Assembly (NCBI GenBank): GCA_910583605.1
Contig: CAJTXN010000011.1
Coordinates: forward strand, 1-64,000
Direction of reading: 5' to 3'
Length of the DNA stretch: 64,000 nucleotides
DNA from: an uncultured Lachnospiraceae bacterium
Lineage (GTDB): Bacteria; Bacillota; Clostridia; Lachnospirales; Lachnospiraceae
Under the pieces are notes generated by a model that made no database searches, had not been told where the DNA came from, and was given only the letters and a program-made list of their open reading frames with translations. Below, one piece after another: positions 7,709-16,462 of the stretch; position 1 is the stretch's first letter, and every line of letters begins with the position of its first letter. The translations under genes were made by a program, and so were the position numbers.

Positions 7709-8758
7709 TCAGATAATTAAAATTTGTCCAATGAATATCAGATTTGGGTTAAGAATATTATTTTTTGCCGCAAGAGCTGCAATTGTTGTGTTAAACTTTA
7801 ATGCAATACCATACAAGGTATCACCGGGACGGACCACATATTGAATCGGCGGTGCAGATGATGTGGTCGGAAGAATTAAACGGGTTCCGGGGTAGATTAA
7901 ATTCGGATTGGAAATGTGATTTAATGCAGCTAACTGTTCTACGGTGGTATGATAACGGAATGCGATGCCGGACAGGGTATCTCCTCTTTGTATAATATAA
8001 ATATTGGGATTTTTATCAGGGAAAGGAATATCCGATGTCAGAAAGACAGTTTCACGGAAGCGGTCCAGATCAACATTGCCGGATATTCCGGGAACGGTTC
8101 CGCTGCTGCTGTACTGAAATCCGCTCCATTTCTGCCAGAAACCGGTATCTGTATTGGAACCGGCATTATAGTCTGCAGCCCATAAAGGATAGACGGAAAG
8201 GGAAGCGTCCCATATGGTATTTACATCATTGATATCGGAATAGAGCAGGGGCGGCGTGCCGGTCAGGTTTTGCAGTGTGGATAAATACGTTCTGGCAATA
8301 TCATTAATCCGGTTCTTTGATAGAAATCCGAAAAATTCAAAATCCATGGCAGGCCGGCAGTCATATTTTTTATCCGAAATCAGGGAATAAAAGAAACGGG
8401 CCTGGGCAATGGCAGAGGTTTCATTTGTGGCAGTGATATAATGATAAAAACCGATTTTCAGTCCGGCAGCCCTGGCCTTTGCATAATTGCTTTCAAAGTA
8501 TTCATCTACCGTGGAAGAGCCGTAACAGGCCCGGATATATACGATTTCAACCCCGGAAGCGGCAACCTGGTTAAAATCAATCTCTCCCTGCCATTTGCTG
8601 ACATCGATTCCGGCAATGGTATCGTCCGACTGCAGGGGACCGGTATCGGCAGGAATATTGACAGCCGGAAAAAACAATGTCGGTAAAATGATCGAAAATA
8701 ACATTATGATCCGGCAGAATGATAATGGGATTTTATGGTGTATATATTGTTCATACAT
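7709..8758 (-). CDS. Secreted GH25 lysozyme with two LysM domains
   Basis: A 349-residue cell-wall hydrolase. An N-terminal hydrophobic segment (about 12-32) is a signal peptide or anchor. The GH25 N-acetylmuramidase domain (about 48-235) shows the catalytic Asp52 in GIDVSKWQG, YIRACYG, and the MDFEFFG segment carrying the second acidic pair. Two LysM peptidoglycan-binding modules follow: YIIQRGDTLSGIAFRYHTTV (about 255-300) and YVVRPGDTLYGIALKFNTTI (about 309-349). The protein ends directly after the second LysM. It stands alone on the minus strand with an AGGAGG-type site upstream of 8758. Likely role is peptidoglycan turnover; a phage endolysin is less likely since no phage genes flank it. 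Confidence 0.93.
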   Translation of the reverse strand: MYEQYIHHKIPLSFCRIIMLFSIILPTLFFPAVNIPADTGPLQSDDTIAGIDVSKWQGEIDFNQVAASGVEIVYIRACYGSSTVDEYFESNYAKARAAGLKIGFYHYITATNETSAIAQARFFYSLISDKKYDCRPAMDFEFFGFLSKNRINDIARTYLSTLQNLTGTPPLLYSDINDVNTIWDASLSVYPLWAADYNAGSNTDTGFWQKWSGFQYSSSGTVPGISGNVDLDRFRETVFLTSDIPFPDKNPNIYIIQRGDTLSGIAFRYHTTVEQLAALNHISNPNLIYPGTRLILPTTSSAPPIQYVVRPGDTLYGIALKFNTTIAALAAKNNILNPNLIFIGQILII

Positions 8759-8890
8759 AAAGGGTACCTCCTTACTGATGTTCTATAATACTACAGGTAA
8801 TTACGAATCCAATGATCAAAGTTTATAAGCATCGCAATTCCCTGGTTCTATATCATATGCGGCGGAAGAACGGAGGGTCCGCTGTTTCGG

Positions 8891-9244
8891 TCAGTTTGGG
8901 CGGCAGTTGCCGGAACCGCCTTGTTTTTTTATGATTTCCCGGATGATGTCCTGCACCAGCCGTTTGTTTTCCGGGGATAGCAGAGTGATATTTTTTAAGA
9001 TTTTTTTTGTATCCCCGGAGATGGTCAGGGTATCATCACAATCCTGCAGGAAAAATTCACACGGAGTGATTCCGAAACCGTCGCAAAATGTCAGGAATGT
9101 ATGCATGGTCGGAACAGAATAATGGTTATCCATGGAATAAAGAGTACTGACCGGAATATCGGTCAGTTTGGAAAATCGGTAATTTGAATAATTATAAATG
9201 CTCCGGAAATAATTCAGCCGGTCTAAAAACTCCTTGTCGCTCAT
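8891..9244 (-). CDS. XRE-like helix-turn-helix regulator (paralogue A)
   Basis: A 117-residue protein. The N-terminal 70 residues fit a Cro/C1-type helix-turn-helix: helix with FRSIYNYSNYRFSKLT, recognition segment PVSTLYSMDNHYSVPTMHTFLTFCDGFGITP and the EFFL end that closes this domain in the family. The C-terminal 45 residues are probably for dimerisation. It is clearly related to the next minus-strand gene (shared TFLTxCDGxxITPxxFFL), so the two are tandem paralogues. The first recognition helix diverges from the canonical sequence (no Q-x-x-LA), so its DNA target probably differs. Target genes unknown. Confidence 0.75.
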   Translation of the reverse strand: MSDKEFLDRLNYFRSIYNYSNYRFSKLTDIPVSTLYSMDNHYSVPTMHTFLTFCDGFGITPCEFFLQDCDDTLTISGDTKKILKNITLLSPENKRLVQDIIREIIKKQGGSGNCRPN

Positions 9245-9379
9245 ATTTAAAATGACAATTTAAAAATTGTCTTTGCTCTCCTTTGTAAATGTTAATCTGA
9301 TACTATTATATAAAGAAAAACTATAGAATCACTAATGGGAAAAGGAAATAAATGGGAACGGATTGTTGAATTGAAGAAA

Positions 9380-9414
9380 TAAAAAAAGACACCGCTCAGT
9401 GTATGAGTGGTGTC
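9380..9414 (-). terminator. Rho-independent terminator for the minus-strand XRE gene
   Basis: On the minus strand GACACCACTCA and TGAGCGGTGTC (10 of 11 pairing) flank a short loop and are followed by seven T. It lies 35 bases after the stop of the gene ending at 9449. Confidence 0.8.
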
Positions 9415-9448
9415 TGTATAATCTATATTTTATAATAAATAAATATTC

Positions 9449-9820
9449 TTACTCATCATCGGTTGTTTCTGCGCTTTTATCATCACTTGCCGGATGTTGT
9501 GCTTTTTTGATACAATGCAGAATGGAAAGTGCCAGATTTTTGCTGTCACCGTTCAGGCTGTTCCACAAATCTATAAGACTTCTGGCTTCCTCATTGAGAA
9601 CCACGGTATTTTCAGAACCCGAGAGAAAGAACTGGGACGGAGTAATGCTTAAACCATCGCAAATAGTGAGAAATGAGTACATAGACGGATAAAAGTCACC
9701 ATTTTCCATTGTGCTGATGGTAGATTGGGTTAAATTACATCTTGCGGCAAGTTCTTTCTGTGATAATCCCTGTGACTTGCGATATTGAATCAGTATTTCT
9801 TTCATTTCATCTGAACTCAT
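9449..9820 (-). CDS. XRE-family helix-turn-helix regulator (paralogue B)
   Basis: A 123-residue regulator with a canonical Cro/C1 helix-turn-helix: EILIQYRKSQGLSQKELAAR (helices 1-2), CNLTQSTISTMENG (recognition helix 3), then YPSMYSFLTICDGLSITP and SQFFL. The C-terminus is acidic (DDKSAETTDDE). The ATG at 9820 is chosen because AGAAAGG lies about 10 bases upstream; the open frame continues to 9889 without a better site. It has its own terminator at 9380-9414 and a tandem paralogue beyond it. Both may control the neighbouring lysozyme or the divergent glycan operon, but nothing in the sequence proves this. Confidence 0.85.
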   Translation of the reverse strand: MSSDEMKEILIQYRKSQGLSQKELAARCNLTQSTISTMENGDFYPSMYSFLTICDGLSITPSQFFLSGSENTVVLNEEARSLIDLWNSLNGDSKNLALSILHCIKKAQHPASDDKSAETTDDE

Positions 9821-9999
9821 AACACACATACCTTTCTTAAAAACTAAATACATTATATATGATTTATTGGAATTTATGAACAACGACAAAATATTACATA
9901 ATTACGGTAAGTTGATAACAAATCTTAAGTATATGATAACTGGCGAGATTGAAGAAATTTTACCCCAAAAAATTAATTCAGATTTTACATAAAAATTGC

Positions 10000-10028
10000 T
10001 TGCAAATGTATAGTGTGTTAATTATACT
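10000..10028 (+). promoter_or_regulatory. Promoter of the GtrA-FAD-glycosyltransferase operon
   Basis: TTGCAA (10000-10005), 17 bases, TATACT (10023-10028); the start codon follows about 57 bases downstream. Confidence 0.65.
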
Positions 10029-10084
10029 TTTATGGTAAGTATGTACAAAAAATAAAATGGTATTCAGCCGGATGGGAGCTGCGG

Positions 10085-10531
10085 ATGGAAGAACTTTGGA
10101 AAGATATAATTGCTTTTGATATGTCCAAGCTGTTTATAGAACCTACAAATAATACTTTTATTCAGCTTTTCCGCTATTTGTTTGTGGGAGGAACGGCGTT
10201 TGCCGTGGATGCCGGCTGTCTGTTTCTGCTGGAACTGACAGGGATTTATTATCTGATAGCGGCAGTATTTGCATTTACGGCAGGCCTGACAGTGAACTTT
10301 ATGTTATCAAAAGCGCTGGTGTTCAGGGGAAGTGATTCGGGAAACAGCAATGAGGTGGAGTTTCTCGTTTATGCTGTTATCGGTGTGATCGGTCTTGGAC
10401 TGACAGAGATAATCATGTATTTATTTACGGAAAAATTATCCGTATATTTTATGGTTTCAAAAGTTATTGCGGCTGTTGTTGTATTAATATGGAATTTTGC
10501 GGCAAGAAAAATAACGCTTTATAGAAAATAA
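10085..10531 (+). CDS. GtrA-like four-helix membrane protein
   Basis: A 148-residue protein of the GtrA family, with four membrane helices beginning LFRYLFVGGTAFAVDAGCLF and ending in the conserved WNFAARKITLYR. GtrA proteins are thought to flip or help present undecaprenyl-phosphate-linked sugars used to modify cell-surface polysaccharides. The gene is the first of three closely spaced genes (24 bases to the next) with an FAD enzyme and a polytopic GT-C-like protein, which supports a role in lipid-carried sugar transfer. The start follows a weak GGGAG site. Confidence 0.88.
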   Translation: MEELWKDIIAFDMSKLFIEPTNNTFIQLFRYLFVGGTAFAVDAGCLFLLELTGIYYLIAAVFAFTAGLTVNFMLSKALVFRGSDSGNSNEVEFLVYAVIGVIGLGLTEIIMYLFTEKLSVYFMVSKVIAAVVVLIWNFAARKITLYRK

Positions 10532-10554
10532 CTGGGAAGGGAACGGAACTGAAT

Positions 10555-12117
10555 ATGTCAAAAACAATCTTAATCATCGGAGCGGGTCCGGCGGGTATTA
10601 CTGCCGGATATGAGCTTTTAAAACAGGGAAACGGAAAATATAATGTAATCATTCTGGAGGAAAGCAGTGAAATAGGCGGAATATCCAGAACCGTCCGTTA
10701 CAACGGCAACCGGATGGATATCGGCGGGCACCGTTTTTTTTCAAAGGATGACAGGGTGATGAAATGGTGGGCAGAGATTATGCCTACCCAGGGAAAACAC
10801 TCGTTTGATGATAAACTGCTGAGAAGAAAGAAGCCGCTGGTAAAGGGCGGACCAGACCCGGAAAAAGATGACAGGGTCATGCTGGTCAGAAACCGGGTTT
10901 CCAGGATTTTCTATAAAAAGAAGTTTTTTGATTATCCCATCAGCATGAAGTGGGAAACCATTAAGAATATGGGATTTTTAACAACGATTCGGGCAGGTTT
11001 CAGTTATTTATTGTCATCGGTTCATAAATTAAAAGAAACATCATTGGAAAATTTTTATATTAACCGGTTCGGCCGGGTGTTATATTCCATGTTTTTTGAA
11101 GGCTATACGGAAAAGCTGTGGGGCAGGCATCCGAGAGAAATTTCTGCAGACTGGGGAGCGCAGCGGGTCAAAGGATTGTCCGTAACCGCCATTATCAAAG
11201 ATATTTTTTCAAAAGTATTCAGCAGAAAATCGGCGAAGCGGAAAGTAGAGACTTCGCTGATTGAGGAATTTTATTATCCGAAATACGGTCCTGGGCAATT
11301 ATGGGAAACTGCTGCAGCAGAATTTGAATCCATGGGCGGAATCATCCGGAAGAATTCCAAAGTAGTAAAAATCAACCGGGAGGGGAATACCATAACGTCC
11401 ATAGATATTGAAAGAGACGGCAGAACAGAGACATTAAAAGGAGATATCCTGATATCTTCCATGCCGTTAAAAGACCTGGTGGGCGGTATGGAACAGGTGC
11501 CGGAACGAATCGCGGCCATTGCCGACGGTCTGCCGTATCGTGATTTTGTTACGGTAGGAGTTCTGACCGGACGCCTGAATCTGAAAAATGAAACAAATAT
11601 GAAAACATTGAATAATATCGTACCGGACTGCTGGATATATGTGCAGGATACGGGAGTACGGCTGGGAAGGATTCAGATATTCAACAACTGGTCACCGTAT
11701 CTGGTAGAAAATCCGCAGGAGCAAATCTGGATCGGACTGGAATATTTCTGCAATGAAGGAGATAAATTCTGGAATATGAGCGATGAGGCATGTATCCGGT
11801 TCGCAGCAAAAGAACTGGTGAAAATGGGAGTAATTTCCTCGGCGGATGAGATTCTGGATGCACACCGTGAGAAAGTGAAGAAAGCATATCCGGCATATTT
11901 TGATACATATTCGGAGATTGAACGGCTGACAGAATATCTGGATACCATTGATAATCTTTATTGTGTGGGAAGAAACGGTCAGCACAGATATAATAACATG
12001 GATCATTCCATGGTCACTTCCTTTGAGGCAGTAAAAAATATTCTGGAAAACAGAAAGGATCGTTCCAACATATGGAATGTCAATACGGAGGAAGAATACC
12101 ATGAAGAAAAGAAATAA
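10555..12117 (+). CDS. FAD-dependent oxidoreductase, amine-oxidase/UDP-galactopyranose-mutase-like
   Basis: A 520-residue flavoprotein. The N-terminal dinucleotide-binding motif IIGAGPAGITAGYELL is followed by IGGISRTV and GGHRFFSK, the FAD-contacting signature of the family that also contains UDP-galactopyranose mutase and protoporphyrinogen oxidase. The C-terminal YPAYFDTYSE and NLYCVGRNGQHRYNNMDHSM motifs close the FAD site. Such genes commonly sit with GtrA and glycosyltransferases in anaerobes and are thought to act on sugar substrates, though their reaction is not settled. It overlaps the next gene by 17 bases, so co-translation is likely. Confidence 0.85.
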   Translation: MSKTILIIGAGPAGITAGYELLKQGNGKYNVIILEESSEIGGISRTVRYNGNRMDIGGHRFFSKDDRVMKWWAEIMPTQGKHSFDDKLLRRKKPLVKGGPDPEKDDRVMLVRNRVSRIFYKKKFFDYPISMKWETIKNMGFLTTIRAGFSYLLSSVHKLKETSLENFYINRFGRVLYSMFFEGYTEKLWGRHPREISADWGAQRVKGLSVTAIIKDIFSKVFSRKSAKRKVETSLIEEFYYPKYGPGQLWETAAAEFESMGGIIRKNSKVVKINREGNTITSIDIERDGRTETLKGDILISSMPLKDLVGGMEQVPERIAAIADGLPYRDFVTVGVLTGRLNLKNETNMKTLNNIVPDCWIYVQDTGVRLGRIQIFNNWSPYLVENPQEQIWIGLEYFCNEGDKFWNMSDEACIRFAAKELVKMGVISSADEILDAHREKVKKAYPAYFDTYSEIERLTEYLDTIDNLYCVGRNGQHRYNNMDHSMVTSFEAVKNILENRKDRSNIWNVNTEEEYHEEKK

Positions 12118-13693
12118 AAAGGAAATTCTGAATCTGGCGTTTGAAAGCGGAATATTACTTATTGGCATTTTTTCTTTTCTGCTGGTTTTGTATTATGTAA
12201 TATTTGTTGCAAAAGGATATTATCATTCCGATTGTACGGATACCATTATGTGGGCGGAAGCTTCCCTGGATGCCAAAGCCCTGATGAATGAGGATTTTGC
12301 CTATGCCTGTCTGCTTCCGTTCGGAGGGCAGCTTTTGATGCTGCCGTTTGTGGCCGTTTTCGGAGTCGGCATGAAGGCACAAATTATAGGAATGACATTG
12401 TTTTATCTGATTTTTGTGCTGGCTCTGATATTTTTTGCCAGGACATTGAATTTCAGTTTTAAATGGATTGCAGTCCTGCTTTCTTCTATGCTGCTTTTGG
12501 TGTCTGCCAGTGAAAAACTCAGGGAAATCTTCTGGGGACATATTATATATTACAGTCTGGGAATTTTATTTTTGCTGGTCGGGGCGGCTCTGGTCTTTCG
12601 AATTATTCAGTCGGATACAGGAAATGTCCGCCGTATGGTATCATTGTTTCTGTGGACGGTCCTGTGTTCCATGAACGGCATTCAGGCAATTACCATATAT
12701 GCACTGCCGGTATTGGCGGCAGTGGCAGCAGAACGTTTTTTTGATTTTCAGACAGACTGGAAAGACAAAAGAAATATAAACCGATATACGGTATTGCTAT
12801 TACTGGCATTGGGAATCCTGGCAGGATTATTATCCGGCAATATGGTAAACGGAAACTTAACGGCCGGTTATGCGGAAGCATATTCCTCTTTTTCAAACAG
12901 CAGCCAGTGGATTGGAAATCTGGGAGAGCTATTTCCTTCCTTTATGTCATTGCTGGGTGTAGATATATCCGATAATACCCTGTTATATTCCAGAGAAGGA
13001 ATCTTCCATCTTTTGAGAATCATTTGCGCCCTGTTGCTTCTGGCGGTTCCGGTGGTGATGGCTTGTATGTATCGGAAATTTGAAAATACGGCATACCATC
13101 TGATGATATTTATCCATCATTTTATGACACTGCTGATCTTGCTGGGGTGGGTATTCGGAAAATTAAATTCTGCCAACTGGCGCCTGTCACCGATTGTTGC
13201 CACATCCGTAATATTATGTGTGATGTTTGTCAGATGGATATTTCAGAATACCGGTTATAAACGGCTGCTGACCCTGATAGCGGTACCTCTGGCCTGTGTC
13301 TGGATTATCACCTCTTATGAAATGATGACCATGGAGAAACAGACCATAACCAATGAACATTTAAATAACCTGGCGGAGTATCTGGAAGAAAATGATCTGG
13401 AATACGGATACGCCACGTTCTGGTATGCCAATATTATAACAATGATGTCTGATTCAAAGGTTAAGGTGAGATGTATCAGTCTGGAAGAAGACGGATACAG
13501 AAAACGTTTATATCAGACCAATAAAAACTGGTATGAAGATATTGACGGGTATGATAAGTATTTTGTTATCCTGACGGACCGGGAGATGGAAGAATATTAT
13601 AATCAGTCTCGGTATGATTATGAAAAGGCGAAAGAAATTATGAAATGCGGTGTATATAATATTTTAATTTATGATCAGAATATTATGAAATAG
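12101..13693 (+). CDS. Polytopic membrane protein, GT-C glycosyltransferase-like
   Basis: A 530-residue protein with about 11 predicted membrane helices through residue 400 and a soluble C-terminal domain (about 410-530) rich in Tyr and charged residues. The first extracytoplasmic loop contains acidic residues (YYHSDCTDTIMWAEASLD), where GT-C enzymes carry their metal/catalytic Asp. No recognised signature identifies the sugar. ATG 12101 is preferred: GGAGG is at 12086-12090, inside the end of the FAD gene. With GtrA and the FAD enzyme it probably decorates a wall polysaccharide or lipid-linked glycan. Assignment as a glycosyltransferase is an inference from topology and neighbours. Confidence 0.7.
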   Translation: MKKRNKKEILNLAFESGILLIGIFSFLLVLYYVIFVAKGYYHSDCTDTIMWAEASLDAKALMNEDFAYACLLPFGGQLLMLPFVAVFGVGMKAQIIGMTLFYLIFVLALIFFARTLNFSFKWIAVLLSSMLLLVSASEKLREIFWGHIIYYSLGILFLLVGAALVFRIIQSDTGNVRRMVSLFLWTVLCSMNGIQAITIYALPVLAAVAAERFFDFQTDWKDKRNINRYTVLLLLALGILAGLLSGNMVNGNLTAGYAEAYSSFSNSSQWIGNLGELFPSFMSLLGVDISDNTLLYSREGIFHLLRIICALLLLAVPVVMACMYRKFENTAYHLMIFIHHFMTLLILLGWVFGKLNSANWRLSPIVATSVILCVMFVRWIFQNTGYKRLLTLIAVPLACVWIITSYEMMTMEKQTITNEHLNNLAEYLEENDLEYGYATFWYANIITMMSDSKVKVRCISLEEDGYRKRLYQTNKNWYEDIDGYDKYFVILTDREMEEYYNQSRYDYEKAKEIMKCGVYNILIYDQNIMK

Positions 13694-13699
13694 CAGAAA

Positions 13700-13747
13700 A
13701 GCAGTCGGTCTCATTTGGGGATTCCCTCTGAGACCGGCTGTTTTTTG
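13700..13747 (+). terminator. Strong terminator between the glycan operon and catalase
   Basis: GCAGTCGGTCTCA pairs with TGAGACCGGCTG with one mismatch or wobble, then six T (13741-13746). It separates convergent genes. Confidence 0.85.
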
Positions 13748-13757
13748 TCACATCCAA

Positions 13758-15230
13758 TTATTTCGAACACTTCTGCATGGCATACATAACGCTGTTTGCC
13801 CATTCTTTGGAAGCTTTTGCAAAATTTGAAAGAACACGCTCAATGATATCCCGCCGGCATAATACCAGTTCCACGGCAATATTTTCGGCAAGATGCTGTT
13901 TATCCGTTGGTGAAAGGGAACGATAGCGTTCTCCGGCCTGTGTATAGTCATCGGTTTTTACGATCGGGGTTCTTGCAATATATCCTTTGGCAAACACCGG
14001 TTTCGGAACCGTAATGTCAGCCGGCAGGGGCTGATTATGATTCAGGCTGTTTGGAGAGTAATTAATCGGTTCAGGATTAATCTCATAGGTCATGCTGCCA
14101 TCCCGCTGGTTGTTGTTGACTGGTGAAACGGAGCGGTTGACAGGCAGCTGGGCAAAGTTTGGACCGATACGGTATCTCTGGGTATCCAGATAAGAAAAAC
14201 TGCGTCCCTGAAGCATTTTATCCGCCGAAAATTCGATTCCGGGAACCACATTTCCGGGACAGAAGGCAGACTGCTCCACCTCTGCGAAGAAGTTTTGCGG
14301 ATTTTGATTCAGAGTCATCATGCCCACTTTATACAGCGGAAACTGATCTTCCGGCCATGTCTTTGTGTCGTCCAGCGGGTCAAAACTTAAATGTTCCACT
14401 TCTTCCGGCGCCATGATCTGAACACAAAGTTCATATTTTGGAAAATCTCCGTTTTTAATATGCTCATAGAGCTTACGAACTGCAATATCCGGGTCGGAGC
14501 CGGACAGCTCCTCCGCCTCCTGCCGGGTGATGGTTTCAATTCCCTGCATGGTCTTCCAGTGATATTTGATATAAAAGCGTTCGCTGTTTTTATTTACCCA
14601 GATATATGTGTTAACTCCGAATCCGTCAATGTGTGCGTAGTCTTTTATGGTACCCCGGTCGGAATACAGCCAGGTGATCATGTGTGTCGATTCCGGTGTC
14701 AGGGAAATAAAATCCCAGAACCGTTCCGGGTATTTTAAGTTATTATCCGGAGACGGTTTCAGGGAATGTATCACATCCGGAAATTTTATGGAATCCCGGA
14801 TAAAGAAAACCGGAAGGTCGTTTCCTACCAAATCATAAATTCCCTGATTGGTATAAAACTTTACGGCAAATCCCCGGGGGTCTCTGACCGTATCTGCCGA
14901 ACCTTTGGAACCGATTACGGTAGAAAAACGGACAAAAACTTTTGTAATTCGGTTTGGAACCTGCAGAAAATCAGCCATGGTATATTTAGCCATACACTGA
15001 TAGGGTTTGAAATAACCGAATGCACCGGCGCCTTTTGCATGAACTACACGTTCGGGAATACGTTCCCTGTCAAAGTGAGCCAGTTTATCAATCTGATGGA
15101 TATCTTCCAGCAGAGTCGGACCGCCAGAACCAACCGTCAGGGAGTTCTGGTCGTTGGGAACCGGACGTCCCAGACTGTCTGTCATATATGGAAAATCCGA
15201 GTTATAGGTATCGGAAGGAATGAAATTCAT
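13758..15230 (-). CDS. katA: Monofunctional heme catalase
   Basis: A 490-residue small-subunit catalase that breaks down hydrogen peroxide. The distal active site is present: His64 in FDRERIPERVVHAKGAGAFG, and the Asn in LVGNDLPVFFIRD. The heme-ligand Tyr lies in RSFSYLDTQRYRIGPNF. Length matches clade 3 bacterial catalases. ATG 15230 is preferred to 15242: TTGAGG precedes it and MNFIPSDTYN is a normal start. It is a single gene without an obvious PerR box that I can identify. Heme catalase is not universal in this kind of anaerobe, which often relies on rubrerythrin (one is encoded at 41987). Confidence 0.95.
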   Translation of the reverse strand: MNFIPSDTYNSDFPYMTDSLGRPVPNDQNSLTVGSGGPTLLEDIHQIDKLAHFDRERIPERVVHAKGAGAFGYFKPYQCMAKYTMADFLQVPNRITKVFVRFSTVIGSKGSADTVRDPRGFAVKFYTNQGIYDLVGNDLPVFFIRDSIKFPDVIHSLKPSPDNNLKYPERFWDFISLTPESTHMITWLYSDRGTIKDYAHIDGFGVNTYIWVNKNSERFYIKYHWKTMQGIETITRQEAEELSGSDPDIAVRKLYEHIKNGDFPKYELCVQIMAPEEVEHLSFDPLDDTKTWPEDQFPLYKVGMMTLNQNPQNFFAEVEQSAFCPGNVVPGIEFSADKMLQGRSFSYLDTQRYRIGPNFAQLPVNRSVSPVNNNQRDGSMTYEINPEPINYSPNSLNHNQPLPADITVPKPVFAKGYIARTPIVKTDDYTQAGERYRSLSPTDKQHLAENIAVELVLCRRDIIERVLSNFAKASKEWANSVMYAMQKCSK

Positions 15231-15394
15231 GTGAAACCTCAAAAAATGCTTTATACAAGTATATTCGGAGACAGGAAAAATGTTACAAATCAGAACAAAA
15301 TACTCGTCCGGTTTTTACAATAGAAAAGTTCAAATTTCTGTAGTATAATGAATTTGTTTAGTGAAATGAATAGTAATTTAAAGGCGAGCTGTTG

Positions 15395-15709
15395 ATGAAG
15401 AAGTTTTTATCGTTTTTATTTTGTTGTATTTTGGCTTTAGGAATTACAGGCTGCGGCAATGATACAGATAAGATTGAAGATAATAGCAATAGTAATAACA
15501 ATAATACTGTTGTTTCGGAAGAAAAGATAAAAGAAAAGGAGCCATTATCTTTAGAAACGCTGGCAGGAATCCTGTTAATAGGAAGTATCCATAAAGATTA
15601 TAAAATAAATAAAGGAAAAACCGTGAAACAAAGCTATGCATATCCGGATTTACAACCACCGATGCAAGAAGAAACGGATTACGACATTAGTGAATTAACG
15701 GAAAAATGA
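15395..15709 (+). pseudogene. Lipoprotein, N-terminal part of a frameshifted gene
   Basis: The first 104 residues begin with a lipoprotein signal (MKKFLSFLFCCILALGITGC; lipobox LGITGC) and an Asn/Ser-rich linker, then a short domain ending DYDISELTEK and a TGA. The open frame continues in the -1 frame from the same spot (ATG 15706). The junction is a run of five A; a sixth A, or a -1 slip on AAAAA, would give one continuous product reading through ELTEKMRPIIEN. The start ATG has AAGGCGAG upstream. This is either a real frameshift mutation, phase variation at the A-run, a sequencing error, or two coupled genes (ATGA overlap). Confidence 0.7.
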
Positions 15710-16368
15710 GACCAATTATCGAAAATAACAATTATATTTATAATCCATATTTATTGGGAAAAGAAGCCATAAAATATTATGGTATAGAATTTGCGGAATT
15801 TTATATAAAATTTGTAGATGCTTATTTGAATTACGAAACGGGTGTTGACTGTCCAAATCAAGGTTTTGCTGATAAATTATCAGTCATCATTAATTATGAA
15901 TCTCCATTGTTTATTAATTCTGCTTTTAATAGTTTTGATTGGTACAATGAAAAAAATCAGACAATTACATGGAATTATACGAAAACTGAAAAACAACATA
16001 ATGAAATTATCAGTATAATTAAAAATGCCAGTAATGGCTTTCTGGAAGGTGTTAAAGCAACCGATTCCGAAAGAGAAAAGTTATTAACACAAGCCGGGAT
16101 AGAAAATACAACAGTTTCCGGCAACAACAGCAGTGGTGAGACACACATATGGAATTTAATCACAATAGACAATAAAAATTACTTTGCAGACACCACTTAT
16201 CAAATATCAGGAACAGAAGATAATCCATACTATTACTTTGGAATGGGAATGGACGCACGTTTTAATGATGGAAGTGGATTTGATAAGAATAATGTATCGA
16301 TTGGTAAATACGCTATCAAAACCATCAATGATATATCTGTTTCAGAAAAATCAATTGACGATTTTTAA
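15706..16368 (+). pseudogene. C-terminal part of the frameshifted lipoprotein, transglutaminase-like remnant
   Basis: A 220-residue frame with no signal peptide and no good ribosome site of its own, starting at the ATGA overlap with the preceding lipoprotein. The segment GETHIWNLITIDNKNYFADTTY has the His and Asp blocks of bacterial transglutaminase-like domains. The helix that should carry the catalytic Cys reads NASNGFLEGVKATDSEREKLL with no Cys, so the enzyme is likely inactive even if the frame is restored. A binding or structural role remains possible. AT-rich codon use differs somewhat from the flanking catalase and proA. Confidence 0.6.
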
Positions 16369-16462
16369 ATTACCCGTTGCTAAATACGTACCGTAATGTT
16401 AAAATCAAGATTAATTGTAAACTGAGTATCATTCATTATATATGAAAAGTGAGGAATCTGAC

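Noticed and set aside
7709..8758. Prophage endolysin
   Set aside because: GH25-LysM genes occur in phages, but no holin, tail, terminase or integrase gene lies nearby and the protein has its own signal segment.
14766..15323. 185-codon plus-strand frame opposite the catalase gene
   Set aside because: It is antisense to a fully conserved catalase, has no ribosome site and its composition is not protein-like.
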